DNA from: Petrosia ficiformis
Lineage: Eukaryota > Porifera > Demospongiae > Haplosclerida > Petrosiidae
Direction: 5' to 3'
Length of the DNA stretch: 64,000 nucleotides
Assembly (NCBI GenBank): GCA_947044365.1
Contig: OX345643.1
Location: forward strand, 1,886,501 to 1,950,500
A model generated the notes under the pieces. The model worked only from the letters and a program-made list of their open reading frames with translations. It made no database searches and was not told where the DNA came from. The position numbers and the translations under genes were made by a program. Shown here in pieces: positions 34,259-45,213 of the stretch; position 1 is the first letter of the stretch; every line of letters starts with the position of its first letter.

Positions 34259-36549
34259 TATTTTATCATATATAGTGATCATACCAGATGGTGGTGTTGT
34301 ATTATCAACTGATAGTGATGATGTTGTACTAGATGAAGATGTCATATCAACTGATGAAAATGAAGGTGTCATAAGACTCATATCAACTGATGAAGATATT
34401 ATATCAACTGATGAAGATGTCATACCAACTGGAGAAATTTCAACTGAATGAGATGCTGTCTCAACCAGTGAGGATGTAGAAGTTGGAACTATCAAATGGG
34501 AAAAAATATATTATATATAATAATTGATTCACATAATCTACAGAAATTAACTTACCAACCTCCACAGAGATTAGTGGATAATTATTTTCCTCAACCTCTA
34601 TCAAGGTGTTACTACTGTCAATCATATAGTTTTGAGGTCCATTAAACTGTTGATAGTATACACAGGAATATCTGTACTATTCACTACTACGATATCACCA
34701 GTCTTCACTTCCGTATTCAAAAGAGAAGTAAATTCATAGACATTTGTATCAGTACTGATACCATTATTTGTATCAACTCTTAAGGAAGTTATAACAGTCA
34801 TATCACTTCTTAATAACTGTATGTTTGGTAATGTGTTACCAGTAACATCATTTATACCGACTATCCATTTCGTTATTATTCCACCACAAGTGAACCTGAT
34901 ATCAGAGAAACCTCGTACTGTATTAGTACGGCCCAATACATCAGTTACTTGTAGTACTTTAGACTGAATCATTTCAATAGTTTGAAATCCACTACCAAGA
35001 CAAACAGGATTATCTATGAAATATACAATAGTAAATTAACAGTAGTAAGAACATTATATATTATCATCACTGCAAATAAGAGTTAAAATGATGTTTAGTA
35101 ATTTGTATATATAGAATGCTCTGGTAGTCACACGACAAAGACATAGTACTGTTTCTTGACAAGGAATAAATTATTAAACTACATGGTACATATATAGTAT
35201 GCTCCAGTTTTGGTTGTGTAATGAGTCATGAAATAATGATAATATAGTCTTTTATATTTGTTCTCACTCAAGCATGAAATTATTGTATTGTGTGGTTTGT
35301 ATAGGTATTATACTATATGAATGGATAGTATACCTGCAATACTATACTTATCTATGAAGCATTGACTGTTTTATAGCATATACAACCAATTTTAATAACA
35401 GTAAAAATGTGTTTCTTATGTCACCTGAATATCAGTTATATTCATTGCAGATTGGTAAGTGCACTCTTGATGTGATGTCACAAAACATACTGTATAACCA
35501 AAACATGAAACATTATACTCACCTACCAATTGTCAACGAAGTATAAAACATAGGTCGTGCTTGAGTGAGAACAAATACATCCCGATATAACCCTAACAAT
35601 GCTAACATACTTTTTATACTATAAGAGAGTATATAAATATAACATTATTTCATGACTTCTTACATGAAGTAACAACCAATAAAACAGCAGTAAATGTAAA
35701 TTGTAAAACTTAAAATTATAAAGATAACTTTAATTAGACCTGTTCCTAGCAGTGGCAGATCTAGAAATTGAAGAAGGGGGTTTCTAAAAAAAAAACAGCA
35801 CGTGAAGCAGACTTATCAGATCAATTAGTTTTATATTTGTTACATAAAAAATTACATCAGTAGCTGAAGAGGCTATTACCTGTTAATGGATAAATGATTA
35901 AATCCAAGTCTTGAGGAGTTGCTGCATTTTGCACATTCACATCAAAATCATTAAGACTGTTTAGTTTATATGCTGTATTACTAATATTCTCATAATGTAC
36001 TCTCACTACACTTTGATCATGTGGAGGTTGATAAATTCCAAGTATATTATTCATTTGAACTGACAAAGGTTGAGAGAAGTGATATGTATACACACCAGAA
36101 GTGGTGAAGTTATCAGGTTGTAGTAGGATTGTTCGAACTGAAGAAGATACTTGATTATAGATATTCATCTGTCCGACCATATTTCAAGTTGAGGATAATT
36201 ATTTCTTGTATTAGTAATTGTCCTCACATCCACACCAATAATAATTCCAGTGATTGTTGTACTACATGTGAATTCTAAACTTGGGAAGAGCCATCTTGAG
36301 TCTGAATCAAGAATGTTATTTGAGTAGGTACCCTGTGTGTTTGGTATCTGTTCAGCCTTAGCTCTGAGAAGATCGATATCAATGAATCCTTTTGTACAAC
36401 CATCTAATTACATATAAAAACATAAATTTCTGATTAATACCTTAAAACAGGTGTCATCTTACCAACAGTAGTGATGATAAAGGAATAGAGCAATCAAAGC
36501 AGTATAAACACAACCATACTTATATCAGTTTGGAGTATATAGTCACTAC

Positions 36550-37763
36550 TTCCTGGATAAGCCCCGAGTACCAGCCCCTCCCACTCTGACGAAGCGTACG
36601 CGTACATGTAATGTAATGCGTACATGTGAACATGTACATGTACATTGTGTGTACATGTGTGAATGATAACAATGGGATGTGATCAGCATTTCTTATTGTT
36701 TGTGTTTTGGTGAAAGTAACACACCTAGGTACACAAACGCATGTGTAATTATTATAATACAATTTTTGTTCTTGATGTAATGGATAGCTATATTACCAAA
36801 TATTTATACAAACCACAGAATACTCATGCTTCAGTGAGAACGCAACATAATTTAAACCCCATACCCCTAAACTACATGTGAAACTATATACACATAACAT
36901 TATTTCGTGACTCCCTATTGTAATATAACAACCCAAGTTTTGGTGAAAGTGAAACATAATAGGCCCAGTTATATATTGTGTATTGATACATTCATTATGT
37001 ACATGTGTATGTAGAGACCTAAAGATGTTGCAATGTGTTTGTATATATATATAATGTAGTTTGATTAAGAATATACTATATACCTCATGTACATTGTAAA
37101 TTGAATAATACACAGGCTATTCACTATAATTTAGATATATTAAGTTACATATAGAAACCAGCACACATACATTCACTTATAACTGTGTAAGTGTGCTTAC
37201 ACAGTGTGGTTATGTACACAGTATTGTAATTTTCTATTTCTTCATAAATGATGACATAATTTAAATTCATCATTTCTTCCATGTTTTAGAATTGGAGTTA
37301 CAAACTGCCACTTGTGTTGTGAAATTCATGTATTACAAAATAATATTCCAATGTACTATAAAATTAATGAATGTCAAGACTATATATACTTATAGGGTTA
37401 TGTACTCTAGGTAACATATTGTTCACTAAAGAAATTTTACTTGTATTGGTCCCTTATATTCAGCAACAAATGGAACACTGAAACTGTAATGTAACTTATA
37501 TATGTGTGCATTGTACATAAGAATATAATTCCTCGTGTATATAATTATTTTCATACTATATATTTATGTGTACATGTACATGTACTGTGTAGCAACATCT
37601 AACATACATGTAGTGACTGATTTAATGTACATGTATTGTGTAATAATAGTTACATTTCTATACTGTATACATGTAGTAATAGTTATGTTGTTGTGCTATT
37701 TACATTTATACTGTACATGTATGTACTGTATAACTGTATAATTATAATTATTTACATGTACAT
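36550..37763. other. Spacer between copies 5 and 6
   Basis: AT-rich, rich in TACATGTA words, with a short near-palindromic stretch at 36600-36650. Short open frames here have no recognisable similarity. Confidence 0.5.
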
Positions 37764-37809
37764 CCCACTTGAGGCAACTCTCATTTTCATTTTTCCATTG
37801 CCTCAGGTG

Positions 37810-37840
<31 letters not shown>

Positions 37841-37848
37841 CTCTTTCT
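37764..37848 (+). mobile_element. tRNA-derived SINE, 5'-truncated copy
   Basis: Starts within the last bases of the tRNA-like head (cccacttgaggcaactc), continues with the same body as the element at 55737-55860, and ends in a (TTTC)n tail. Confidence 0.75.
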
Positions 37849-37944
37849 ACATCTCCTATAACATCATGTATGTATGTATGTACTGTATGTGTGTACTATA
37901 TATTTTCATTTTTTAAAATGTTTTTATTATTATTGTTACTATTA

Positions 37945-38075
37945 TTGGCTACATGTATTATGATGAACCAGTTTTGCCACTCACCAGTTCTCTACTTTAA
38001 TGAAGATCTCTGGCCATCTAGAAGGTATTGGTAGTCATACAAACACTAGATATCAAGAGGTATGTGTGCATTAAG
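37945..38075 (-). mobile_element. Fragment of the 28984-29470 foldback family
   Basis: Shares gccactcaccagttctcta and ggtagtcatacaaacactag, read inverted, with 28990-29100. Confidence 0.6.
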
Positions 38076-38352
38076 ATGTATTTCTATAATAATTATTATA
38101 TTAGCAGAGATTTCAGTCAGCTGTTTGAAGAGATTATTTTTTTAGAACACTAATTCTCACTAAAACAAAGAATACAAATGAATTATTAAAGAAATATATA
38201 CTTCTTGTTCAGTATTAACATCAACAAATAACAGGTTTGTCCAAAGTTGTGCTTAATTAGATGTAGATGTGACCAGCATCACCTGTATATAAGATTTAAA
38301 AATGACACTCTTCATCTAGATTATTCAATAATAGTTTGTATGTTGTTCATAC

Positions 38353-40939
38353 CTGATAGAGTGAACATACCATAGGCTGGATTATCAGTAATCTTGTACA
38401 CACCTGAGAGATTAAAAATTGATATAACAGTGATGAAGCTGACTATTTTTACAAGTTTAGTACAGTAATGTATGTTTGTTTGTTGTACACATGTATGTTA
38501 ATAGATGCCTGATACCATGTATATAAAATCAGTAACCACGCATATAAAAGCAACTGTTTACTTAAACATTCATGTGTTATACACTTGAAACACCCTTTCG
38601 AGTGCGTTATGTAAATTACAACAAAAACGTTGTGGTCGAAATAAGCATACTGCGTGAGGAAATTGAGCATTGTATGCAGTGCTTTAACTGCTTAAGATAT
38701 GTGTGAACGAATGAAACTCAATGGAGTGCGTATGTGTTTTCATCCATCAGATGTTTACAATATGAGAATACCAACCGTACTGTCAGTGCTTTTCACACAC
38801 CCATGCACCCACCACCAAACTTTAATAATTATTATACTTATACGTAATTATACCTGATACTGATTCATTAACTTTGTTTTCGTCACCAACTTTCTGTTTA
38901 TCTACTGAACAGTGATGTGAATTTCTATGTATATATATTAAATGATTGTCTAAACCTGATAATGTGTGTGACTGATAGGCCAAATTATCACTAGTAGTCA
39001 CCTGTTCATCTGTGAAACAAGTGATGTTATAAATATGATATTATACATGATTTATTATACCTGTAGTTCTCCTCCTATATTTCACTATTAATATTATTAT
39101 TAGTACAATAATAAATGTAATAATAGACAACAGAACAAGACCTGTTCCAATTCCTATCAATTCCATTTGTACAGGTAACCCTACATAATAAGACTTGATT
39201 AATGTATAATACAGAAAAATGCCATATTATGCACTTACAAAACTTAAAAATATCATTTTTCAGATGAACAAGTGTAAAAACAAACAAAATATACCTTTCA
39301 ATGTAGAATTTATGATATTGTGTGTAGAACTCATTATCAGACCAATACTTTCAGACACATGTGCAGAGTTCTTGGAGGAGAAAGTGGAGATTACTTGAGA
39401 AGATAAGGTAGTACTAGTTACTGTCTTAGAAATTGATCCTTGTTCTACATGCAATACAAGTTGACTTACTATAATTATAGTAATTACTACTTATGCAACT
39501 TACTGGTTGTAGCTGTAGAGAAAGATGTGACCATATTGCTAACTACACTTAATATCCTATTAGATGTAGAACTCATGATTGAACTCACAGCTGTGGGAAC
39601 AAAACTCATAATAGTAAAGCTCATCGTTTATAATTATAAACAACACTTGAATGTATATGCCACAGAAATACTTACAAAATATTACAGATACAAGAGGATA
39701 ATTATTATCATCATCTATATTGCCATATTCATCGTAATTTGGTGGTCCACTGCTCTCTTGATGATATAATCTCAAATCACTGTTTCTCTTGTGTGAATAA
39801 TAATATTTATAATATATATATGGTTGATATATTCCTAATACATCTCCATTTTGAACTTGTATTGGTTGTGAGAGATTATACCACCTTAGGTTAATAGTTG
39901 AAGGATCATTAGCATTATTATATACAAGTGAATAGGATGATCCTGTCTGTTCATATTCTCCTTTATCTGATAATCTCCAGAAACGAATTTGAGGTGATTG
40001 TGTTCCATCATCATCTTGTGCTCCTATTATTATATGTGTGATATTACCATTACATGTGAAACCAATATCTGGAAAAATGTTTTCTTTGTTACTATAAATT
40101 TCAACTTTTGTGATCTCTCTTGCTTGTATTTTGATTTCATCTGAAGATATGAATCCACTGATACACTGAGGAGAATCTAAGATAGAAAAAGAGATTTAAA
40201 ATCTTAATTAATTATTAACAGCATTATACTTGTTTCTGGGTAAATGAGTGGTCTCCTATTCATTTGCTTGTCTTCATCATAAAGCATATATTCATAGTCA
40301 TTCTCGTGCATCTCATATACATCCTGACCATTATAATTCTGATAATAAAATCTAACCACACTGTCTCTATCATCTGGCTGATATATTCCCAAAACCTGGT
40401 TAGAAGTAAATTCAAGAGGAGTTGATAAACTGAATTGAAAAACTCCATCAGTACTGAAATTAGATGGATCAAGTATAATTTCTACTGAACTATCAACAAC
40501 ACAAGTATAAGTAGTTTCATCAGTCTTATTCCATAACAAGATAGTAGGATGTGCAATCGTCTGCCTCCTTGTGTTATAATTAGTTCTTTTGGTGCTGCCA
40601 TGAGTGACATCCACACCTAAGAAAAAGCTGATAATATTTCCAGCACAAGTGAACCTCAGACTTGGCATAATTGAAAAGCTGTCAGCGGTCAGTCGTTTGT
40701 CAGTGAGAGCACCTTCACCATCAAATGTAACTATTTGTTTAGTTTTTTGTACCAGTAAATCATAATCCATGAATCCTTTAGTACACGACTTTTCTAGAAT
40801 AAGAAACAAAGAAAAATTTGTACCTACAATTAGATGGACCAGTATATACATGTAGTACAGAAAAAAATTATAATAATTAAATATCATAAAGAAAACTTGT
40901 TGCTCTTGCTGAATGATTCACATTACCACATAATATATA

Positions 40940-40999
<60 letters not shown>

Positions 41000-41078
41000 T
41001 ATATATACGTTAACACTAACCTGATACAGTTAAACGGCTGGCAACAAAACACACAAGAATTAGGATTAAAGTATTCAT
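38353..41078 (-). CDS. Receptor-cluster copy 6: receptor with a different stalk (3' end not found)
   Basis: Exons on minus: 41078-41021 signal peptide (MNTLILILVCFVAS); 40793-40230 ectodomain 1 (188 codons, EKSCTKGF); 40176-39676 ectodomain 2 (167 codons, SPQCISGF); 39590-39504 (29 codons) and 39444-39295 (50 codons), both Ser/Thr-rich stalk; 39180-39061 transmembrane segment then KYRRRTT; tail 39009-38956 (DNLAYQSHTLSG), 38901-38854 (NKVNESVSG, tyrosine lost) and 38403-38353 (ITDNPAYGMFTLSG). All are phase 1-1 with GT-AG ends. I could not find the terminal exon with a stop before copy 5, so the gene is either truncated or has a diverged end. The stalk is two unique exons with no VDMT repeats and no TATG array. 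Closest to copy 1. Confidence 0.7.
40941..40995. repeat. (AT)n microsatellite
   Basis: Pure AT dinucleotide run in the first intron of copy 6. Confidence 0.95.
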
Positions 41079-41127
41079 CACTATTCAGTAAAGAGACAGC
41101 ATACACAATAGCAAACTATATGAACAT

Positions 41128-41315
41128 TCCTAATGTGTAAGTTTATTTAGGCCCCATAGCCTTCCTAAACAACCTTTATTATAGTGATATTTTTGTTTGC
41201 CTGGTAAGACTTCAATGAAAATTATAATTATTGTAAAGTCTTACTAGGTAAACAAGAACATCACCATAAAGGTTGCTGTGGGGCCCAAATAAACTTACAC
41301 ATTAGGAATATTCAT
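41128..41315. mobile_element. Foldback MITE upstream of copy 6
   Basis: Terminal inverted repeats of about 33 bp (left starts ttcctaatgtgtaagtttat; the right end is its complement) surround a centre that is itself palindromic (gtaagactt / aagtcttac). It lies 50 bases from the copy 6 start codon and so within the likely promoter. Confidence 0.7.
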
Positions 41316-42099
41316 AACAATAATATTTACATTTGATATCTTTCACATGCACAATGTCATGATAGAGAAAACATCCCAACAAATGTAACAATATAATTAT
41401 ACATGCAACTATGCATAATTGCTGTAGCTGCCAGCTTGATATTTGTAGGATTGTTTATGATTATATAAAAATAATATTATTTACATCCTCAATATTATGA
41501 GTTTGCCAACATTTTACTTAACATCATCTATAATTTTTGGGGATTGACCAAAGGTTGTACATATAGCTATAGTATAATACCAGAGGTGTTAGACTAGATC
41601 TAGTAATTAATACCAGAACCATTGACATCAAACCAGACACTTGAGAACATATTAAGTAGTACTAATCTTTATTTTTTTAGTCAGGATACTCAACACCAAA
41701 CTATGAATGCACTGGTATAATGTAAATTGGGAGTGACTCTGTATGCAGCATGATATTTTTGATAGTTAATAATGTTTGATTGCTTTGTATTATGAGCTTA
41801 GCACAGGATTCAGTATGTAATGTGCTCTATTGTGATCATATCCTGTACATTACTCAACAATTAATAATAATTTTAAAATCATTTCATGACAGTTATTACT
41901 AGTGCCTGAGGGACAATGCTAAAATATCACTCTCTTATATGTATATATCAGTTTATTATGTAGATATTGGAATGCTACATATATAGCTAGAAGTTTCAGT
42001 TAATGAGGATGAACCTGGAACTATATGCTATAAACAGTGTGTATGTTTATGAGACATCTGAAACAACTAACCTCCGTCAATTACACACAATGTATATAG
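41316..42099. other. Spacer, no gene seen
   Basis: AT-rich; no coding exon, RNA or array recognised. Confidence 0.5.
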
Positions 42100-42190
42100 T
42101 TTCAGGGTTCATTTAAACTGTTGATAGTACACAGCAACTGCACTAGTACTAGTACTGTTCAACAATAATAACAGTATTCAAAAGATAATT
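42100..42190 (-). pseudogene. Relic of a receptor ectodomain 2 exon
   Basis: The words taaactgttgatagtacac, ctgttcaac and gtattcaaaaga follow the order of the ectodomain 2 exon of copies 2-5 (for example 9120-9200), with internal deletions. It marks the right-hand limit of the cluster. Confidence 0.55.
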
Positions 42191-42324
42191 ATGTACATAT
42201 ATATATCAGTCAGTCATACATCATCATTAGCAATAAAGTGTTAAGTATTCTTTGTTTAATAATTATATATAGCTATATAAAATTAATAATAAAAATAAAA
42301 TTAATGTGTTCAATGGATTTAATA

Positions 42325-45112
42325 TTAATTGTAATTTGAATATTCATAGCAGTACTTCACAGCCAGAGATTGCAGTCCAACTCTCCCTAAAGCAATACCG
42401 AGAGTCTCATAATTACATCCACAAGTTGATTGCTTTTTCCATTTCTGTAGCATATGATAAGACATCATATGTGACTCTGAGCTTTGATACTGAATAGCAA
42501 TTGACTGTATAACACTATAAGAAACATTGAGATATGTTGCAAGTTCCTGCCAGTTAGAATTTACATCTCTTGCGATATCCATAAGCTCTTCATCAGATAT
42601 AATTCTCCCTTGTTTAACAAAAATATTTCTTTTAGCTGGGAGTTCATCAGTGTAGCTACCACTTCGACATCTTTTGGCAGTATTTGATGTCAATGAAGAA
42701 GTTGGGGTTTGTGATGGAAGAGGTTGTGGAGATGATACTGATATGTCTTGATGTGATGGAGTATTTGGTGGAGTCACTGAAATAGGTTGGAATATAAGAG
42801 CTAATATTATCATAATTAAATTGTCTGTGTGTGTAATTATTACACAATTATAATACTGAAATAACTATAAATAGTCTTACATACTGTTGAAATATTCAGA
42901 ATCTCCTGGAATACTTGTCTTTAGTGTACTCCTACCATCTGGTGGCTAAAAAAGGAAATAAATGATGCATACAGGTGAAACTAATTTTAAATTATGATAT
43001 TAAAATACTTCAACCTACCTTTATGAGTAGCTTTTCAAAGAGTCTTTCATCACACTGTACAACACTTAGCTTACCCAGTACCTGATAATCTGATATGGGC
43101 AACTCTATCTCATACAGCTTAAGCATATACTCAGCTTCGAGTTGAAGACAAAAATCTTCCCCTTTAAATGTGGTTGCAACTCTTTGAGTTTGAGAGTCAC
43201 CCTTGATTTGTTGAAAGCAGTAGCCTTCTAAATGAAAAACAACTTCTCCAGTTTTAACTACATATTTCTTCTTCCCTGTATCTGCTAAAAGCCATCGATA
43301 ATTACAGGGCTCTTTCATTGGGTCTCCGAACTTGAAAACAGTTATTAAGAGAGGAAAGGTGAGTGTGTTTGGGGAAGGAGGAGACATAAAGACCTGGGAC
43401 CTGATGAATACGTATTGAGGTCTCCAATATTGGTAAGCATATGAAGCACCCATCTTGATTCCATTGAGAGATCTAATAGACAAATTCCAGACAAGCTTAA
43501 AAAGACTAAAATGGTGCACAAAAAATGAGGCAACGTCATTTGATAAGTGAATATCTACTTCCAAAAGATTCCATTCTATATCATCACTATCAGATGCTGA
43601 GTACAACTTAATTTTGGCCTCTGGAAAATGTGTTAAAATTTGGTTAGCATTTGGGATTGGTAAAACTACTTGCACAGGTGGATCAAATTCTATTCCATGT
43701 GGTTCCAGCAAAATGCAAGAAGAAGCCAGAGATTCATTCATGTCAGCAATAGAATGATACCTGGAGTCAGAAAAATATGCTGTAGCTTTGAACCACATTG
43801 GATAAGAGATGCAGTTACGCGGAATAGAGAGCTGGAAGGATGGTAGATCATCAATGGTAAGAATGCCTCCATACTCAGGCTGCACCAGATCTTCAGTTGA
43901 TGGATAAGAAAACTTGGATATAGCTGAAAATAAACTAAAGTGAGGGGTGTATATGATTATGCAATCTTTATGAACCTCATGCAGAATACTGACATCTTCC
44001 TGCCAGTCAGTCGGCTCATTAGTAGTAGTATTACTACACAGTGGTATAAAACTGTACAGTGGTTTCACTAATGTACAGTGTGGAAGAACTATCATGGCTG
44101 GTTGACTTGATGGAAACGTATAGCCATGTGGTTCTACAGAAACTACTGGTGTTACTAACATCTCATTGCTTTTCAGTTTTGGGTGTAAGGAGATATCCTG
44201 AACCACAGTGACTGTAACCGAATCAACTGTATTTTCAGGGAGAAGAACTCGACAACACGAATTTTGGAAACTGTTACTGTACCCTTCAGGACAAATTGAG
44301 GGACAAAGCCAATCAAATAACTGATTAGGTGACTGGCTACGAGAGGTTGAAACTGAAGATATTGTATCAGTTGAATAGTCGCTGTCAGTGGAGATCGATT
44401 TTAGACATTGTAGCTGTCTCTTGCAACAATGCTTCTTTGCAATTTCTTCATCTTGAGGTAGTGCTAGTGGAATAACTCTAAAATAAGATTGCATAGCAGA
44501 TACACCTTGTCGACATATATTCTTTGGTATATTAGAAACAGGATTGTTTAATAAGCTAAGACGACAAAGAAGAGGAAGTTCTAATATCTTAGTATCAACA
44601 GTTGATATAGAATTACCACTGAGATTAAGAGAAGAGAGATAAATGAGGCTGGCAATTCCTGGAGGAAATTTTGTTAACATATTTCTGGAGAGATTGAGAT
44701 AACTGAGTTTTGATGGCAAATCTATTTCATGGAATTCAGCATCATGAAGATTGCTTTCAACAGCTGACATATTGATCAAATTTGGTAGAGATCGGCAGAG
44801 CACATACAAAGAAGAGTTGCTAAGTTTACAGTGACTAATGTCAATTGCAGTGATAAAAGAAGCATATGGTGTTAATAGTGGTTTAAGATGTACTAATGGA
44901 TTGATTTTAGGTGGTGATAGTTCTAATCCTCTTAAACTGAGTGGCCTTCTATCATCATCATAATTGTGACAGCCATCTACATTATTTCTGGGGAACAGGG
45001 ACAACCTGGAACTTAGCTGATTTCTGATGGAGGATTGTAACCTTCCCGGAGATCCTGAACTCTCGATCGCAACTGCAAACTTGAGACCATTCAGTTCTCT
45101 GTCACTCAACAT
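42325..45112 (-). CDS. PIDD1: PIDD1-like protein: LRR, two ZU5, UPA, death domain
   Basis: Exons on minus: 45112-43019 (698 codons), 42945-42885, 42776-42325; 868 residues against about 910 in human PIDD1. Residues 55-215 hold leucine-rich repeats (LSYLNLSRNMLTKFP, LSSLNLSGNSIS). Residues about 285-395 and 410-540 are ZU5 domains, each ending in an HFS motif (391-393 and 534-536), the place where human PIDD1 cuts itself. Residues about 560-690 are UPA-like, and exon 3 ends in a death domain (ISDEELMDIARDV..NWQELATYL...). PIDD1 scaffolds caspase-2 or NEMO/RIP1 signalling after DNA damage or centrosome stress. The second site reads HFSL where the human has HFSW. An alternative is another ZU5-death protein (UNC5 or ankyrin type), but the LRR plus two HFS sites favour PIDD1. 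Confidence 0.85.
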
Positions 45113-45213
45113 GTTGCAACTTCAAAAACATGCCCGGGAAATTCAAAGAATGATGTTTATCAATGATCATAGTAACCATGATAACACGCCACACCCATAT
45201 TATTTATCTTATA
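45113..45213. promoter_or_regulatory. Bidirectional promoter between PIDD1-like and SSNA1
   Basis: Only 101 bases separate the two divergent start codons, so both 5' regions and a shared promoter must lie here or in the first exons. It contains catgataacacgccacaccc; no TATA box placed for either gene was recognised. Confidence 0.6.

Larger units (their letters stand above)
31925..36517 (-). pseudogene. Receptor-cluster copy 5: pseudogene with four lesions
   Basis: Exons on minus follow the family plan: 36517-36463 signal peptide, 36403-35880, 35013-34556, 34488-34285 (stalk, only 68 codons), 33274-33149 transmembrane, and tail exons 33035-32967, 32909-32850, 32792-32745, 32551-32496, 32434-32384, 32322-32272, 32137-32081 and 32013-31925. 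Lesions: a TGA (36496-36494) inside the signal peptide where copy 4 has TGT; a 4-base deletion in ectodomain 1 near 36170 (exon 524 nt where copies 2 and 3 have 528); a 2-base insertion in ectodomain 2 near 34660 (458 where they have 456); and a 1-base deletion in the tail exon 32551-32496. Splice sites are all kept, so the death is recent. Closest to copy 3. Confidence 0.85.

Noticed and set aside
36520..37740. Short frames between copies 5 and 6
   Set aside because: Low-complexity AT-rich translations without similarity or splice continuity.
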